Shown one piece after another: positions 1 through 8,761 of a DNA stretch of 64,000 bases. Numbering within the stretch: position 1 is the stretch's first letter; each line of letters opens with the position of its first letter. The stretch is from Brevundimonas sp. G8 (GTDB taxonomy: Bacteria > Pseudomonadota > Alphaproteobacteria > Caulobacterales > Caulobacteraceae). Under the pieces are notes generated by a model. That model searched no databases. It was not told the origin of the DNA and saw nothing but the letters and a program-made list of their open reading frames with translations. Where the stretch lies: positions 2,278,536 through 2,342,535 of the forward strand of contig NZ_LR732816.1 of assembly GCF_902506205.1 (NCBI RefSeq), given 5' to 3'. The translations under genes were made by a program, and so were the position numbers.

Positions 1-9
1 TCTCCTGTC

Positions 10-120
10 TCGTCATCCTCGGGCTTGACCCGAGGATCGGATGTTGTGCGGTCCGTGCGCCGATGTCTTCGCACGAGCGGTTGATCGCCCGGCCCTCCGG
101 TCAAGCCCGAGGGTGACGGG
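10..120. repeat. Palindromic repeat doublet (REP-like), inverted pair
   Basis: Two palindromic units face each other. The left unit (10-38) begins TCGTCATCCTCGGG and has a CCTCGGG/CCCGAGG stem. The right unit (91-120) is a diverged reverse complement ending GAGGGTGACGGG. The left 29 bases are identical to the copies that flank the GIY-YIG gene at 41098-41126 and 41458-41486. The doublet lies downstream of gcvT, so it may also act as a transcript end, although there is no U-tract. That it belongs to a dispersed family is seen directly; any function is inference. Confidence 0.85.
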
Positions 121-128
121 AGTGAATG

Positions 129-1241
129 TTACGCCTTCGGCTTCCGGTAATAGCGTTGCGCCACGAAGGGCATGGCGACGACTTCGGCGGCGGCGGTCTT
201 GCCGCGCACGATGACCTTCAGGTCCGCGCCCAACGCGAAAAACGCGGGGGGAACGAAGCCCATGGCGACGTTCTTGCCCAGCGTAGGGGAGGGGCCGCCC
301 GAGGTGACCTTGCCGATGACGTTACCGTCCATGTCGGCGATCTCGGCGCCTTCGCGGGCCGGGGCGCCTTCCTTGACGATCAGGCCGACGCGGACGCGCG
401 TGGGGCCGTCGGCCAATTCGTGCATGATCCGCTCGGCGCCGGCGAAGTCGGCGCGTTCCTTGCGCGACTTGGACAGGGCGAAGGTCAGCGCGCCTTCGAC
501 CGGGCTGGTCGTCGGGTCGATGTCATGGCCGTGCAGGGGCAGGCCGGCTTCCAGACGCAAGCTGTCGCGGGCGCCCAGGCCGATCGGCTTGACGCGGGCG
601 TCTTCCAGGATGGTGTTCCAGACGCGCTCGGCCTGATCCGCCGGCACCGAGATCTCGTAGCCGTCCTCGCCGGTGTAGCCCGAGCGCGAGACATAGCAGT
701 CGGCCCCGAACAGCATCAGGCGGGCGCATTCCATGAAGCCCATCTCGGCCAGGATCGGCTCGTGCGCGGCCATGACCTCGGCGGCTTCCGGGCCCTGAAT
801 GGCGATCAGGGCCCGGTCCAGCACGGTCAGTTTGGCGTCGCCTTCAAGGTTCGCCTCCCAGAAGGCGAAGTCCTCGTCCTTGTTGCCGGCGTTGACGACG
901 ACGAACAGGCCGTCGTGGTCGGGGCGGCCGGCCATCAGGTCGTCGATGATGCCGCCGTCCTTGTTCAGCAGCAGCGAATATTTCTGCTTGCCGGCCTTCA
1001 GGATCGCATAGTCGCCGGGCACGAAACGTTCGAACTGGGCGGTGGCGTCCTCGCCGGTGATCTTGCACTGGCCCATGTGCGACACGTCGAACAGTCCGGC
1101 GTGTTCGCGGGTCCAGCGGTGTTCGGCCAGGACGCCCTCATACTGGACCGGCATGTCATAGCCGCCGAAACCCACCATGCGGGCCCCCAGCGCGCGGTGC
1201 GCGGCGTTCAGGGGCGTGGTCTTCAGGGCTTGATCGGTCAT
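129..1241 (-). CDS. gcvT: Glycine cleavage system aminomethyltransferase (T protein)
   Basis: This 370-aa protein is the T protein of the glycine cleavage complex. It transfers the methylene group from aminomethyl-lipoyl H protein to tetrahydrofolate and releases ammonia. It begins MTDQALKTTPLNAAHRALGA and carries family features such as GGYDMPVQYEG, DVSHMGQ, a central SRSGYTGEDGYEI motif and GLGARDSLRLEAGLPL, ending with the C-terminal barrel (GKVTSGGPSPTLGKNVAMGF). The length is normal for the family. The gene is led by a tandem glycine riboswitch (1296-1490), which fits glycine-induced expression. Other gcv genes, if co-transcribed, would lie beyond position 1, but a palindromic repeat follows immediately. 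Confidence 0.97.
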   Translation of the reverse strand: MTDQALKTTPLNAAHRALGARMVGFGGYDMPVQYEGVLAEHRWTREHAGLFDVSHMGQCKITGEDATAQFERFVPGDYAILKAGKQKYSLLLNKDGGIIDDLMAGRPDHDGLFVVVNAGNKDEDFAFWEANLEGDAKLTVLDRALIAIQGPEAAEVMAAHEPILAEMGFMECARLMLFGADCYVSRSGYTGEDGYEISVPADQAERVWNTILEDARVKPIGLGARDSLRLEAGLPLHGHDIDPTTSPVEGALTFALSKSRKERADFAGAERIMHELADGPTRVRVGLIVKEGAPAREGAEIADMDGNVIGKVTSGGPSPTLGKNVAMGFVPPAFFALGADLKVIVRGKTAAAEVVAMPFVAQRYYRKPKA

Positions 1242-1269
1242 GGTTCAGGCTTTCACGGTCGCGTGTTGT

Positions 1270-1283
1270 GGCGGAGCTCCGCC
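1270..1283. promoter_or_regulatory. Perfect 14-bp palindrome between riboswitch and gcvT
   Basis: The sequence GGCGGAGCTCCGCC is a perfect palindrome in the leader between the glycine aptamers and the gcvT start codon, about 30 nt from the ATG. It could be part of the expression platform (a stem that hides or frees the ribosome binding site) or a protein site. No run of U follows, so it does not look like a simple intrinsic terminator. Confidence 0.4.
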
Positions 1284-1295
1284 GTCCTCGCGCCC

Positions 1296-1490
1296 CCGCT
1301 GTCCTGAAGCCTGAGAGATTCCGGCGACCAAATCATGTCGCCTTGCTCCGTCGGCGCGCCCATCGAGAGCGACTTTCCAGCGTCCGTATGCTGTCGCGGT
1401 CCGTTTGCCTGAGCGTTTCCGGGGCGGTTGCGCCTTCGGCGTCGAGGCCTGTTTCCAGACTCCGAACTCTCCCGCGAGAGCGCTCGACCT
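1296..1490 (-). ncRNA. Tandem glycine riboswitch
   Basis: Read on the minus strand, this leader has two consecutive glycine aptamers. The first begins near 1490 with a CGCGGGAGAGTTC box, then CGCCGAAGGCGCAACC and GGAAACGCTCAGGCAAA. After a short linker, the second repeats the order with CTGGAAAGTC, CGCCGACGGAGCAAGGCG and the closing AATCTCTCAGGCTTCAGGAC (ending near 1300). This is the standard layout of the gcvT RNA element (two aptamers in series). It directly precedes gcvT, which is the usual target and is normally switched on by glycine. Confidence 0.95.
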
Positions 1491-1589
1491 AAGGCATCGA
1501 CTCTGGCCCCAAGTCAAGCGGTCGGGGAACAAGGATGCGTGGGGCGGGTTGTCGTTAAGAACCCCCGTTCGAAACCCAGGAATTCTAAA

Positions 1590-2627
1590 ATGTCGATTAT
1601 AGACAAGCTGTTCGGCGACAACGACAAGCCGCGTGACACCCCCGCCAAGGCCGACGGCCCGATGCAGAAGGTGCTGGACGAACTGGCGTCTCTCAGGGGC
1701 AAGCCGATCGAGACCCTGTCGCCGGCCGAGGCCCGTCAGCAACCGACCCCGACCGACGCCGTGAAATCCCTGCTTCGCAAGGACGGCAAGGACCCCAGCG
1801 ACGACCTGGGGGTCAAGACGACCGACATCACCATTCCCGGCGCCGCCGGCCCGATCCAAGCCCGCATCTACAAGCCGCACGACCATTCCGAGGACAAGCT
1901 GCATCCGGTCGTGGTCTATTTCCACGGCGGCGGCTTCGTGATCGCCGATCTGGACGTCTATGACGGCGGCCCACGCGGCGTGTCCAAGATGGCCGATGTG
2001 ATCGTCGTCTCGGTCCATTATCGCCAGGCCCCGGAACACCATTTCCCCGCCGCACACGACGACGCCCTGGCCGCCTATCGCTGGGTGCTGGACAACGCCC
2101 AGAGCTTTAACGGCGACCCGCAGAAGGTGGCGGTGATGGGCGAAAGCGCAGGCGGTAACCTGGCCATCGGCGTGTCGATGATGGCCCGCGACGCCGGCCT
2201 GCCGGCGCCGAAACATCAAGTGCTGGTCTATCCGGTCGCCGGGGTGGACATGGACAATGAGTCCTACGTCGAGAACGCCGACGCCAAGCCGCTGAACAAG
2301 CCGATGATGAAGTGGTTCGTGAAGAACATCTTCGCCAACGAGGCCGACGCCCAGGACCCGCGCATCAATATCGTGGAGAAGGCGAACCTGGCCGGCCTGC
2401 CGTCCTCGACCGTCATCTGTGCCGAGATCGACCCCCTGCGCACCGAAGGCGAACTGCTGGCCGAGAAGTTGGAACAGGCGGGCGTGGACGTGCGTCACAA
2501 GACCTTCCACGGTTCGACGCACGAGTTCTTCGGTATGGCGACAGTCGTGCCGGACGCGGCTGCGGCCCAGACCTTCGCTGCGCATGAGCTGAAGCGCGCG
2601 TTCGGCACGGCGATCCTGCCGATCTGA
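1590..2627 (+). CDS. Alpha/beta hydrolase, hormone-sensitive-lipase (family IV) esterase
   Basis: A 345-aa esterase/lipase of the HSL family, expected to hydrolyse short-chain esters in the cytoplasm; the real substrate is unknown. Visible motifs are the oxyanion-hole HGGGF (residues 112-116), the nucleophile elbow GESAG with Ser186, Asp281 in DPLRTEG and His311 in HEFFGM, giving a complete catalytic triad. The ATG at 1590 is chosen because it begins MSIIDKLFGD and is preceded by an AGGAA sequence at suitable spacing; a longer in-frame extension upstream would run through the riboswitch region and is unlikely. It is transcribed divergently from gcvT. No signal peptide is evident. Confidence 0.92.
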   Translation: MSIIDKLFGDNDKPRDTPAKADGPMQKVLDELASLRGKPIETLSPAEARQQPTPTDAVKSLLRKDGKDPSDDLGVKTTDITIPGAAGPIQARIYKPHDHSEDKLHPVVVYFHGGGFVIADLDVYDGGPRGVSKMADVIVVSVHYRQAPEHHFPAAHDDALAAYRWVLDNAQSFNGDPQKVAVMGESAGGNLAIGVSMMARDAGLPAPKHQVLVYPVAGVDMDNESYVENADAKPLNKPMMKWFVKNIFANEADAQDPRINIVEKANLAGLPSSTVICAEIDPLRTEGELLAEKLEQAGVDVRHKTFHGSTHEFFGMATVVPDAAAAQTFAAHELKRAFGTAILPI

Positions 2628-2644
2628 TCCTCCAAAATCATTCC

Positions 2645-2749
2645 CGTCACCCTCGCCCTTGTGGCGAGGGTCCATACTCTCGGTGCTCGCCGGTGCGCCG
2701 CGTCGTCGACGGAGCGTATGGATCCCAGGCACAAGGCCTGGGATGACGG
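2645..2749. repeat. Palindromic repeat doublet (REP-like), inverted pair
   Basis: A left palindrome (2645-2673, CGTCACCCTCGCC then GGCGAGGGTCC) and a right palindrome (2720-2749, GGATCCCAGGC then GCCTGGGATGACGG) are arranged as inverted units about 46 bp apart. Both share the CGTCAYCC end and central CTTGT/ACAAG core with the repeats at 10-120 and 41098-41486, so they look like diverged members of one family. The element lies between the esterase and fbp. Translated through, it yields a [15 protein letters not shown] peptide, which explains the spurious N-terminal extension open in front of fbp. Confidence 0.8.
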
Positions 2750-2834
2750 CGGGAGGAGATGGAGAGGGTTTCTGTCTTGCGGTGGCGCGTCTCGCCCGCC
2801 AAGAACGGGCGACCTTCAGAACCGGATCGACCGC

Positions 2835-3800
2835 ATGACCCGCACCAGCCTCGACGCCCATATCGCCGCCCTGGATGTGGCCGAGGGTCTGAAGACGGTC
2901 CTGACCGTCGTCGCCGCGACCTGTTCAGAGATCAGCAAGGTCGTCGCCGGCGGCGCTCTCGCGGGGGCTCTGGGCGCCTCGGGCCAGATCAACGTCCAGG
3001 ACGAGGAGCAGAAGAAGCTCGACGTCATGACCAACGACATGCTGACCGACCCCCTGCTGGCCAGCCCCGCCGTCGCCGGCGTCGCGTCGGAAGAGATGGA
3101 CGAGGTTCAGCCGGCGTCCCATTCGACCGGCGCCTATCTGGTCCTGTTCGACCCGCTGGACGGCTCGTCCAACATCGACATCAACGCCCCCGTCGGCACC
3201 ATCGTCTCGGTGTTGAAGTCCGCCACCGCGACGCCGACCGAGACCGACTTCCTGCAACCCGGCCGCAATCAGGTCGCCGCCGTCTATGCCGTCTATGGGC
3301 CGCAGACGATGCTGGTCCTGACGACAGGCGCGGGCGTGAAGGGCTTCACCCTGTCGAACGACGGCGACTGGATCCTGACCCACGACGACATCGCCATTTC
3401 GCCGGACACCAAGGAGTTCGCCATCAACATGTCGAACCTGCGCCACTGGGCCGAGCCGGTGCAGACCTATGTCGGCGACCTGTTGAAGGGCGAGGACGGT
3501 CCGCGGGCTAAGAACTTCAACATGCGCTGGGTTGCGGCCATGGTCGCAGACGTTCACCGCATCCTGATGCGCGGCGGGGTGTTTCTCTATCCGTGGGACA
3601 GGCGCGAACCGACCAAGCCCGGCAAGCTGCGCCTGATGTACGAAGGCAATCCGATGGCCTTCCTGGTCGAACAGGCTGGCGGCAAGGCGACGACGGACGG
3701 CGTGCAGGCGATCCTGGATGTGCAGCCGGAACATCTGCACCAGCGCATTCCGGTGGCGCTTGGCTCGGCCAACGAGATCGACGCCTACGCGGGCGTGTGA
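2835..3800 (+). CDS. fbp: Fructose-1,6-bisphosphatase, class I
   Basis: A 321-aa class I FBPase that removes the 1-phosphate of fructose 1,6-bisphosphate, a key gluconeogenic step. It carries the metal/phosphate motif [12 protein letters not shown], the GPQTMLVLT strand, and the substrate-binding C-terminal region [18 protein letters not shown] followed by LGSANEID. Length is typical. The ATG at 2835 ([10 protein letters not shown]) is preferred; the reading frame stays open upstream only through the palindromic repeat, which makes that extension artefactual. A clear Shine-Dalgarno sequence is not obvious at this ATG. The stop codon overlaps the start of the next gene by 1 nt (TGATG), suggesting co-translation with pncA. 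Confidence 0.95.
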   Translation: MTRTSLDAHIAALDVAEGLKTVLTVVAATCSEISKVVAGGALAGALGASGQINVQDEEQKKLDVMTNDMLTDPLLASPAVAGVASEEMDEVQPASHSTGAYLVLFDPLDGSSNIDINAPVGTIVSVLKSATATPTETDFLQPGRNQVAAVYAVYGPQTMLVLTTGAGVKGFTLSNDGDWILTHDDIAISPDTKEFAINMSNLRHWAEPVQTYVGDLLKGEDGPRAKNFNMRWVAAMVADVHRILMRGGVFLYPWDRREPTKPGKLRLMYEGNPMAFLVEQAGGKATTDGVQAILDVQPEHLHQRIPVALGSANEIDAYAGV

Positions 3801-4432
3801 TGCAGATCGCGGCGACAGACGCCCTTCTGGTCATCGACCCGCAGAACGACTTCTGCGAGGGCGGCAGTCTGGCGGTCGCGGGCGGGGCGGGGATCATGCC
3901 GCTGATCAACCGGCTGGCGGACCGGTTCGGCCGGGTGATCCTGACACAGGACTGGCACACGCCGGACCAGATTTCGTTCGCCTCCAACCACCTCGGCGCG
4001 GCCCCCTTCACCGAGATCGAAGTCGCCTACGGTCGCCAGATGCTTTGGCCGGATCATTGCCTTCAAGGCACGCCCGGCGCCGACTTCCATCCCGACGTCG
4101 CACCGACGTTGCGCAAAGCCCTGGCCGTGATCCGCAAGGGCTACAATCCGGCGGTCGATTCCTATTCCGGCTTCTTCGAGAACGACCATCGCACGCCGAC
4201 CGGCCTGGGCGGCCTGCTGCGTGAACTGGGCGTGACGCGTGTCTTCCTCGCGGGCCTCGCCTTCGACTACTGCGTCCGCTTCACAGCCGAGGACGCGGTG
4301 CGCGAAGGCTTCGAGGCCGTGGTGATCTCCGACGCCAGCCGGGCCATTGCGCCACAGACCGAAGCGGCGGCGCGGGACAGTTTCCGGGCGCTGGGGGTGG
4401 TGGAGATCGAGGCGGATAGCCTGTTAGGCTGA
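3800..4432 (+). CDS. pncA: Nicotinamidase / pyrazinamidase
   Basis: This 210-aa isochorismatase-fold amidohydrolase converts nicotinamide to nicotinic acid in NAD salvage. The catalytic triad is complete: Asp13 (IDPQNDF), Lys113 (IRKGYNP) and Cys158 (FDYCVRF). Probable metal ligands are Asp51, His53 and His86 in QDWHTPD and LWPDHC. Length matches the family. The ATG shares its A with the fbp TGA, so the pair probably forms an operon; no direct pathway link between the two is apparent. A composite palindromic repeat follows the gene at 4442-4596. Confidence 0.95.
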   Translation: MQIAATDALLVIDPQNDFCEGGSLAVAGGAGIMPLINRLADRFGRVILTQDWHTPDQISFASNHLGAAPFTEIEVAYGRQMLWPDHCLQGTPGADFHPDVAPTLRKALAVIRKGYNPAVDSYSGFFENDHRTPTGLGGLLRELGVTRVFLAGLAFDYCVRFTAEDAVREGFEAVVISDASRAIAPQTEAAARDSFRALGVVEIEADSLLG

Positions 4433-4441
4433 CCTCCCTTT

Positions 4442-4596
4442 TCGTCATCCTCCGGCGAGCGCAGCGAGACCGGGGGATCTAGGGGCGCGCGTGAGCGCGA
4501 ACGAGACGCTCCACACATCGTGCGGCGGACGCATCGCCTTCGGCGCCGCTGGCTCCGCCGGTCAGCGCCGCCGCGCGGCTTGCCGGAGGATGACGA
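4442..4596. repeat. 155-bp intergenic element with perfect 15-bp terminal inverted repeats
   Basis: The element starts TCGTCATCCTCCGGC (4442-4456) and ends with its exact reverse complement GCCGGAGGATGACGA (4582-4596). The interior is GC-rich with several short self-complementary stretches and no plausible gene. The ends share CGTCATCC with the other palindromic repeats in the window. It separates the convergent genes pncA and the deaminase gene, where a folded RNA could also stop transcription from both sides. Confidence 0.8.
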
Positions 4597-4604
4597 AAGT
4601 AGAA

Positions 4605-5615
4605 TTAGTGGGCGGCAGCGTAGGCTTCCACCTCGGCGACCCGAGCAGCCTTCTCCGCCTCGCTCAGGAACGACCCCTCGAAACTGTTGCGCGCCAGCAG
4701 CGTCACCTGATCCTTCGTCAGGCCGACCGCCGCCGCCAGCCGGCTGTAGTTGTCGTTCACGTATCCGCCGAAATAGGACGGGTCGTCCGAGTTCAGGGTG
4801 ACGTGCAGGCCCCGGCGCAGCATTTCGGGCACGGGGTGATCCTTCAGATCGTCGACGACACACAGTTTCAAATTCGACAGCGGGCAGACGGTCAGGGTCA
4901 TCTGCTCGCGCGCCAGCCGCTCGACCAGGGCCTCGTCCTCCATAGACCGATTGCCGTGGTCCATCCGGTCGATGTTCAGCAGGTCCAGCGCCTCGTGGAC
5001 ATAGGCCGGCGGACCCTCCTCGCCGGCGTGGGCGCACAGTTTCAGGCCCAGGTCGCGGGCGGCGGCGAAGACGCGCTGGAACTTGGACGGCGGATGACCG
5101 ACCTCCGACGAATCCAGCCCCACGCCGATGAAATGATGCAGATAGGGCTTGGCCGCCTCCAGCGTCGCGAAAGCCTCGTCCTCGGTCAGGTGACGCAGGA
5201 AGCTGAGAATCAGGCCTGAACTGACGCCCAGTTCCGCCTTGGCCCGGTCCATGCCCGCGATCAGCCCCTCGACCACGACGCCGAACGGCACGCCCCGGTC
5301 GGTATGGGTCTGGGGATCGAAGAAGATCTCGGCGTGCCGCACATTGTCGGCGGCCGCCCGCTGGAAATAGGCGAAGGCCAGATCCTCGAAATCCTTGCGG
5401 GTCAGCAGGACGGCGGCCCCGGCGTAGTAGATGTCCAGGAAGTCTTGCAGGTTCGAGAAATCATAGGCGGCCCGGACCGCCTCGACGCTGTCGTAGGGGA
5501 TGGACACACCGTTGCGCTGCGCCAGTTCGAACATCAGTTCCGGCTCCAGCGAGCCTTCGATGTGCAGGTGCAGTTCAGCCTTGGGCAGGCCGGCGATATA
5601 GGTGTCGAGCGACAT
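4605..5615 (-). CDS. add: Adenosine deaminase superfamily protein, adenine deaminase-like
   Basis: A 336-aa zinc deaminase of purine salvage. It has the metal motif HLHIEGS near the N terminus, HAGEEGPP with the catalytic Glu, MDHGN, and the C-terminal SDDPSYFGGYVNDNY. The stretches SEVGHPPSKFQRVF and TVCPLSNLKLCVV are, from memory, typical of the bacterial adenine deaminase subgroup rather than of strict adenosine deaminases, so adenine may be the substrate. The ATG at 5615 is chosen because GGAG lies 8 nt upstream; an alternative ATG lies 21 nt further up. It follows argS by 34 nt on the same strand and may be co-transcribed. Confidence 0.9.
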   Translation of the reverse strand: MSLDTYIAGLPKAELHLHIEGSLEPELMFELAQRNGVSIPYDSVEAVRAAYDFSNLQDFLDIYYAGAAVLLTRKDFEDLAFAYFQRAAADNVRHAEIFFDPQTHTDRGVPFGVVVEGLIAGMDRAKAELGVSSGLILSFLRHLTEDEAFATLEAAKPYLHHFIGVGLDSSEVGHPPSKFQRVFAAARDLGLKLCAHAGEEGPPAYVHEALDLLNIDRMDHGNRSMEDEALVERLAREQMTLTVCPLSNLKLCVVDDLKDHPVPEMLRRGLHVTLNSDDPSYFGGYVNDNYSRLAAAVGLTKDQVTLLARNSFEGSFLSEAEKAARVAEVEAYAAAH

Positions 5616-5649
5616 GGGCGATCTCCGGGAGGACATCGCCCAGTCTAAC

Positions 5650-7452
5650 CTACATCCGCTCCGGCGTGTCGATTCCCAGTAGGTTCAGCGCGATTTCCAG
5701 CTGGCGCAGCGCCGCCGCCGACAGGGCCAGACGCGAACGTTTGGTCGCCTCGTCAGGCGCGATCAGGACGGGGCAGGCGGCGTAGAATTTCGAGAACGAC
5801 TGCGCCACGCGATAGGCGTGCTCGGCCACCAGGTGCGGCATCCGCTTGTCGTAGGCGTCGGACACGGCGGTGCTGAATGCGTCCAGCGTCAGGGCCAGGT
5901 CGCGTTCGGCCGGTTCGGCGATCACGATGGCGCCGGGCGTCAGTCCCTGTTCGGCGCCCTTGCGCAGCAGGGATTTGATGCGGACCGACTGGTACAGCAG
6001 ATAGGGGCCGGTCTTGCCCTCGAAGCTCATGAACCGGTCGAGGTCGAAGACGTAGCTGGTGGTGCGCGCGTTCGACAGGTCGGCGAACTTGAGGGCGGCG
6101 ATGGCCACCTTGTGCGCGATAGCTTCGAATTCTTGAGGCGACAGGTCGTCGCCAAGCTTGGCCTCGTGCAGACGCTCGCGCGCCTTGTCCGTCGCCTGAT
6201 CGATCAGGTCGCGCAGTTTCAGCACCCCGCCCGCGCGGGTCTTGAAGGGTTTGCCGTCCTGGCCGTTCATGGTGCCGAAGCCCAGATGCTCAAGCGCGCC
6301 CGGTTCGGCGTAGCCGGCCAGGTAAGCGGCGCGGAACACCTGTTCGAAATGCTCGGCCTGGCGTTCGTCGACGACATAGAGGGCCAGGTCGGGCGACAGA
6401 GCCTTCTTGCGGTCCAGGATCGTGGCCAGGTCGGTCGTGCCGTACATGGCCGAGCCTTCCGAGCTGATGACCAGCAGAGGCGGAGGCGACGGCGCCTCGA
6501 TCACCGAGCCGTCGGCCAGCTTCTTCTTGCGGGTTTCGCCCGGCTTGGCGACATGGACCACCTGGGCGCCGTCGTCCTCGACCAGCAGGCCGGTCGCCTT
6601 CAAATGCGCCAGCATTTCCGGCATCTGGGGGTCGGCGTCGCTCTCGCCGTTCCACAGGTCGAAATCGACCGAAAGGTCGCCGTATTCACGCTTCAGCGCC
6701 TCGCGGCTGACGGCCACGAAATGCTGCCAAAGCGCGCGGTAGCCGGGACGCCCGTTCTGCAGCTCCGCCGTCGCCTTGCGGGCGCGGTCGCGGAAGGCGG
6801 GGTCTTCCTTGGCCTTGCCTGCCGCCAGCGGATACAGCCGGTCCAGGTCGGCCAGGGTCACGGGACTGTCGGCCGGGAAGGGACCGTCGCTCTCGGCCAT
6901 GAAGCCTTCAGCCAGGCCTTCGTCGCCGCAGGCTGTGATCAGCAGGCCCATCTGGAAGCCCCAGTCGCCGAAGTGGGCGTCGCCGGTGACGTGGTCGCCC
7001 CGGAAGCGGAACAGCCGCTTCAGGCTCTCGCCAATGATGGCGCTGCGCAGGTGGCCGACGTGCATCGGCTTGGCCACGTTCGGACCGCCGAAATCAATCA
7101 CCACCTTGCGCGGATCGGCGACGGCGGCGGCGCCGGCGTGCTCGGCGTCGGCCGAGACCTCGGCGGCGCGTTCGGACAGAAGCGCGTCAGAGAGCTTCAG
7201 ATTGATGAAGCCTGGCCCCGCCACCTCGACCGAGGTGAAGCGCGGATCGGCCGTCAGGCGGTCGGCGATCTTCGTCGCCAGTTCGCGCGGATTGGCCTTC
7301 AGCGCCTTGGCGGCGGCCAAGGCGCCGTTCGACTGGAAGTCGGCCAGGTCGGGGCGGTCCGACGGCGTGACGCGCGCCAGGGCCGCATCCACGCCTTCGG
7401 CGGCGAAGGCGGCGGCGACCGCTTCGCTGAGGACGGTCTTCAAATCAGCCAT
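5650..7452 (-). CDS. argS: Arginyl-tRNA synthetase
   Basis: This 600-aa class I synthetase charges tRNA-Arg. It has the N-terminal additional domain (residues 1 to about 105), the HVGH nucleotide-binding signature at residues 131-134 ([16 protein letters not shown]), and the GKPFKTRAG segment in place of a canonical KMSKS, as is common in ArgRS. The DALR anticodon-binding domain ends with the family-typical [10 protein letters not shown]. Length is normal. The start codon directly abuts the TAA stop of the upstream gene (no spacer), so translation is probably coupled. Confidence 0.97.
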   Translation of the reverse strand: MADLKTVLSEAVAAAFAAEGVDAALARVTPSDRPDLADFQSNGALAAAKALKANPRELATKIADRLTADPRFTSVEVAGPGFINLKLSDALLSERAAEVSADAEHAGAAAVADPRKVVIDFGGPNVAKPMHVGHLRSAIIGESLKRLFRFRGDHVTGDAHFGDWGFQMGLLITACGDEGLAEGFMAESDGPFPADSPVTLADLDRLYPLAAGKAKEDPAFRDRARKATAELQNGRPGYRALWQHFVAVSREALKREYGDLSVDFDLWNGESDADPQMPEMLAHLKATGLLVEDDGAQVVHVAKPGETRKKKLADGSVIEAPSPPPLLVISSEGSAMYGTTDLATILDRKKALSPDLALYVVDERQAEHFEQVFRAAYLAGYAEPGALEHLGFGTMNGQDGKPFKTRAGGVLKLRDLIDQATDKARERLHEAKLGDDLSPQEFEAIAHKVAIAALKFADLSNARTTSYVFDLDRFMSFEGKTGPYLLYQSVRIKSLLRKGAEQGLTPGAIVIAEPAERDLALTLDAFSTAVSDAYDKRMPHLVAEHAYRVAQSFSKFYAACPVLIAPDEATKRSRLALSAAALRQLEIALNLLGIDTPERM

Positions 7453-8133
7453 TTATTCGCTCGGTGCGGCGGCGGGTGCGGGCGCGGCGGGCGTCGTGCC
7501 GGCGTTGACGCGGAAGCGGCTGCCCGAGCGGTTGAACTCGGCCATCTCCGGCGTCACGTCGAAACCGACCAGGATCTCGAAGTTGCCGCCGCTGGTGTCC
7601 ACGCCGGCGCGGGGGATGACGATGGTGCGTTCCTCGTTGACCGAGGCGGTGCGCTGACCGGCGAAGTTCACCGGCAGGTCGAAATATTCCTTGGACAGGA
7701 TGGCGCTGTTGCGCTCGGTCACGGCGACCCAGTAGCGATAGGTGCGCTGGTCGCTGGTCGCCTGAGGCCCGCGGCCCAGTTGGAACAGCATGCCAATGTC
7801 CACGCGAATCGGATCGGCCTCGCGATATTCGCAGTCCGACGAAATGCCTTCGATCTCGCCGGTGTAGCCGACGTTGGAAATGGCGGCGCGGCCGCCCTCC
7901 AGCTCGACGTAGCGGGCGGCGTCGTAGAGGATCTTCACATAGGGGCAGGGGCCGGCGTTGGCGCGGCGACGCAAGGGGGCGATGCGCGGCGCGCGGCTGG
8001 GAGCGGCTTGCTCGCCCGAGGCCGGCTGTTGTTGTCCGCCGCGCTGGCGTTGAGACGTTTGAGCCTCGGCGGCGACAGGCAGGACGGAGGCCGCAATCGA
8101 GAGGGCGGCCAGGGCGGTGAACACGCGACGCAT
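7453..8133 (-). CDS. Secreted hypothetical protein upstream of argS
   Basis: A 226-aa protein whose function is not recognised. The N terminus MRRVFTALAALSIAASVLPVAAEAQ looks like a Sec signal peptide with cleavage after AEA. A Gln/Pro/Ala-rich linker follows, then a globular domain of about 140 residues (CPYVKILYDAARYVELEG... YRYWVAVTERN) and an Ala/Pro-rich tail. Two cysteines in the mature domain (CPYV and SDCEY) could form a disulfide. The ATG at 8133 has GGAA upstream; a longer frame exists but lacks signal-peptide features. It ends exactly where argS begins. Confidence 0.85.
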   Translation of the reverse strand: MRRVFTALAALSIAASVLPVAAEAQTSQRQRGGQQQPASGEQAAPSRAPRIAPLRRRANAGPCPYVKILYDAARYVELEGGRAAISNVGYTGEIEGISSDCEYREADPIRVDIGMLFQLGRGPQATSDQRTYRYWVAVTERNSAILSKEYFDLPVNFAGQRTASVNEERTIVIPRAGVDTSGGNFEILVGFDVTPEMAEFNRSGSRFRVNAGTTPAAPAPAAAPSE

Positions 8134-8243
8134 CAGCTTATTTTTCCGACAGCGAGAGAGGGCGCACGATGATCGGCGGCCGATCATCAACGCTCGCCGC
8201 TGATAGCGGCTAAAGCGAGGCGCGGCAAACGCTTGCTGGCCTG

Positions 8244-8687
8244 TCAGCGCTCCATCACCAGACAGGTCGAGGTCGCGGTGGCGTACAGCTTGCCATCCAG
8301 CCCGCGCAGATCGGCCTCGGCGAAGGCGGCGCGGCGGCCGGCCTGAACGATCCGCCCCTCGGCCCGAACGGGCGTGCCTGCGCTCAGCGCCTTGTGAAAG
8401 ACGGTCTTCAGCTCAAGCGTCGTATAGGTCTGGCCTGGCCGCAGCGTCGAATGGACCACGCAGCCGCAGGCCGAATCCAGCACGGTGGCGATCCAGCCGC
8501 CGTGCACGCTGCCCAGCGGATTATAGACGGCCGTGGTGGGGATGGCCTCGAAGACGACACGGCCTTCCTCGACCTCGGTCAGTTCGAAACCGACGGTGCG
8601 GGCGATGGGCGCGATGAAGCCGCCGGTCAGGCCCAGGCGAAGCTGCTCGACCCCGGACATGGCGGCGATATCGAGCGTGTCGGTCAT
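8244..8687 (-). CDS. PaaI-family hotdog thioesterase
   Basis: A 147-aa single hotdog domain protein expected to hydrolyse acyl-CoA thioesters. The diagnostic helix region NPLGSVHGGWIATVLDSACGC is present, followed by the strand TLELKTVFHKAL. The start has AGGAG about 10 nt upstream. It stands alone between the secreted protein gene and the BamF-like gene. The physiological acyl-CoA cannot be told from sequence. Confidence 0.9.
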   Translation of the reverse strand: MTDTLDIAAMSGVEQLRLGLTGGFIAPIARTVGFELTEVEEGRVVFEAIPTTAVYNPLGSVHGGWIATVLDSACGCVVHSTLRPGQTYTTLELKTVFHKALSAGTPVRAEGRIVQAGRRAAFAEADLRGLDGKLYATATSTCLVMER

Positions 8688-8761
8688 GCAAACGGCTCCT
8701 GATCAGGTCCGTTTACAATAAGGACGGACGCTGCTGTGGCAAGCGTCCGTCGTCTGCGGTC

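Noticed and set aside
10..120. CRISPR array
   Set aside because: The repeats are palindromic doublets without regularly spaced unique spacers and no cas genes are present.
2661..2834. N-terminal extension of fbp
   Set aside because: The extra 58 codons translate the palindromic repeat ([11 protein letters not shown]) and are not found in the FBPase family; ATG 2835 gives the normal length.
1245..2861. 538-codon open frame on the minus strand
   Set aside because: It runs antisense through the esterase gene, across the repeat and over the glycine riboswitch; it is a shadow of those features.
5818..8172. 784-codon open frame on the plus strand
   Set aside because: It lies antisense to argS and the secreted protein gene, has Gly/Arg/His-rich low-complexity sequence typical of high-GC shadow frames, and has no domain.
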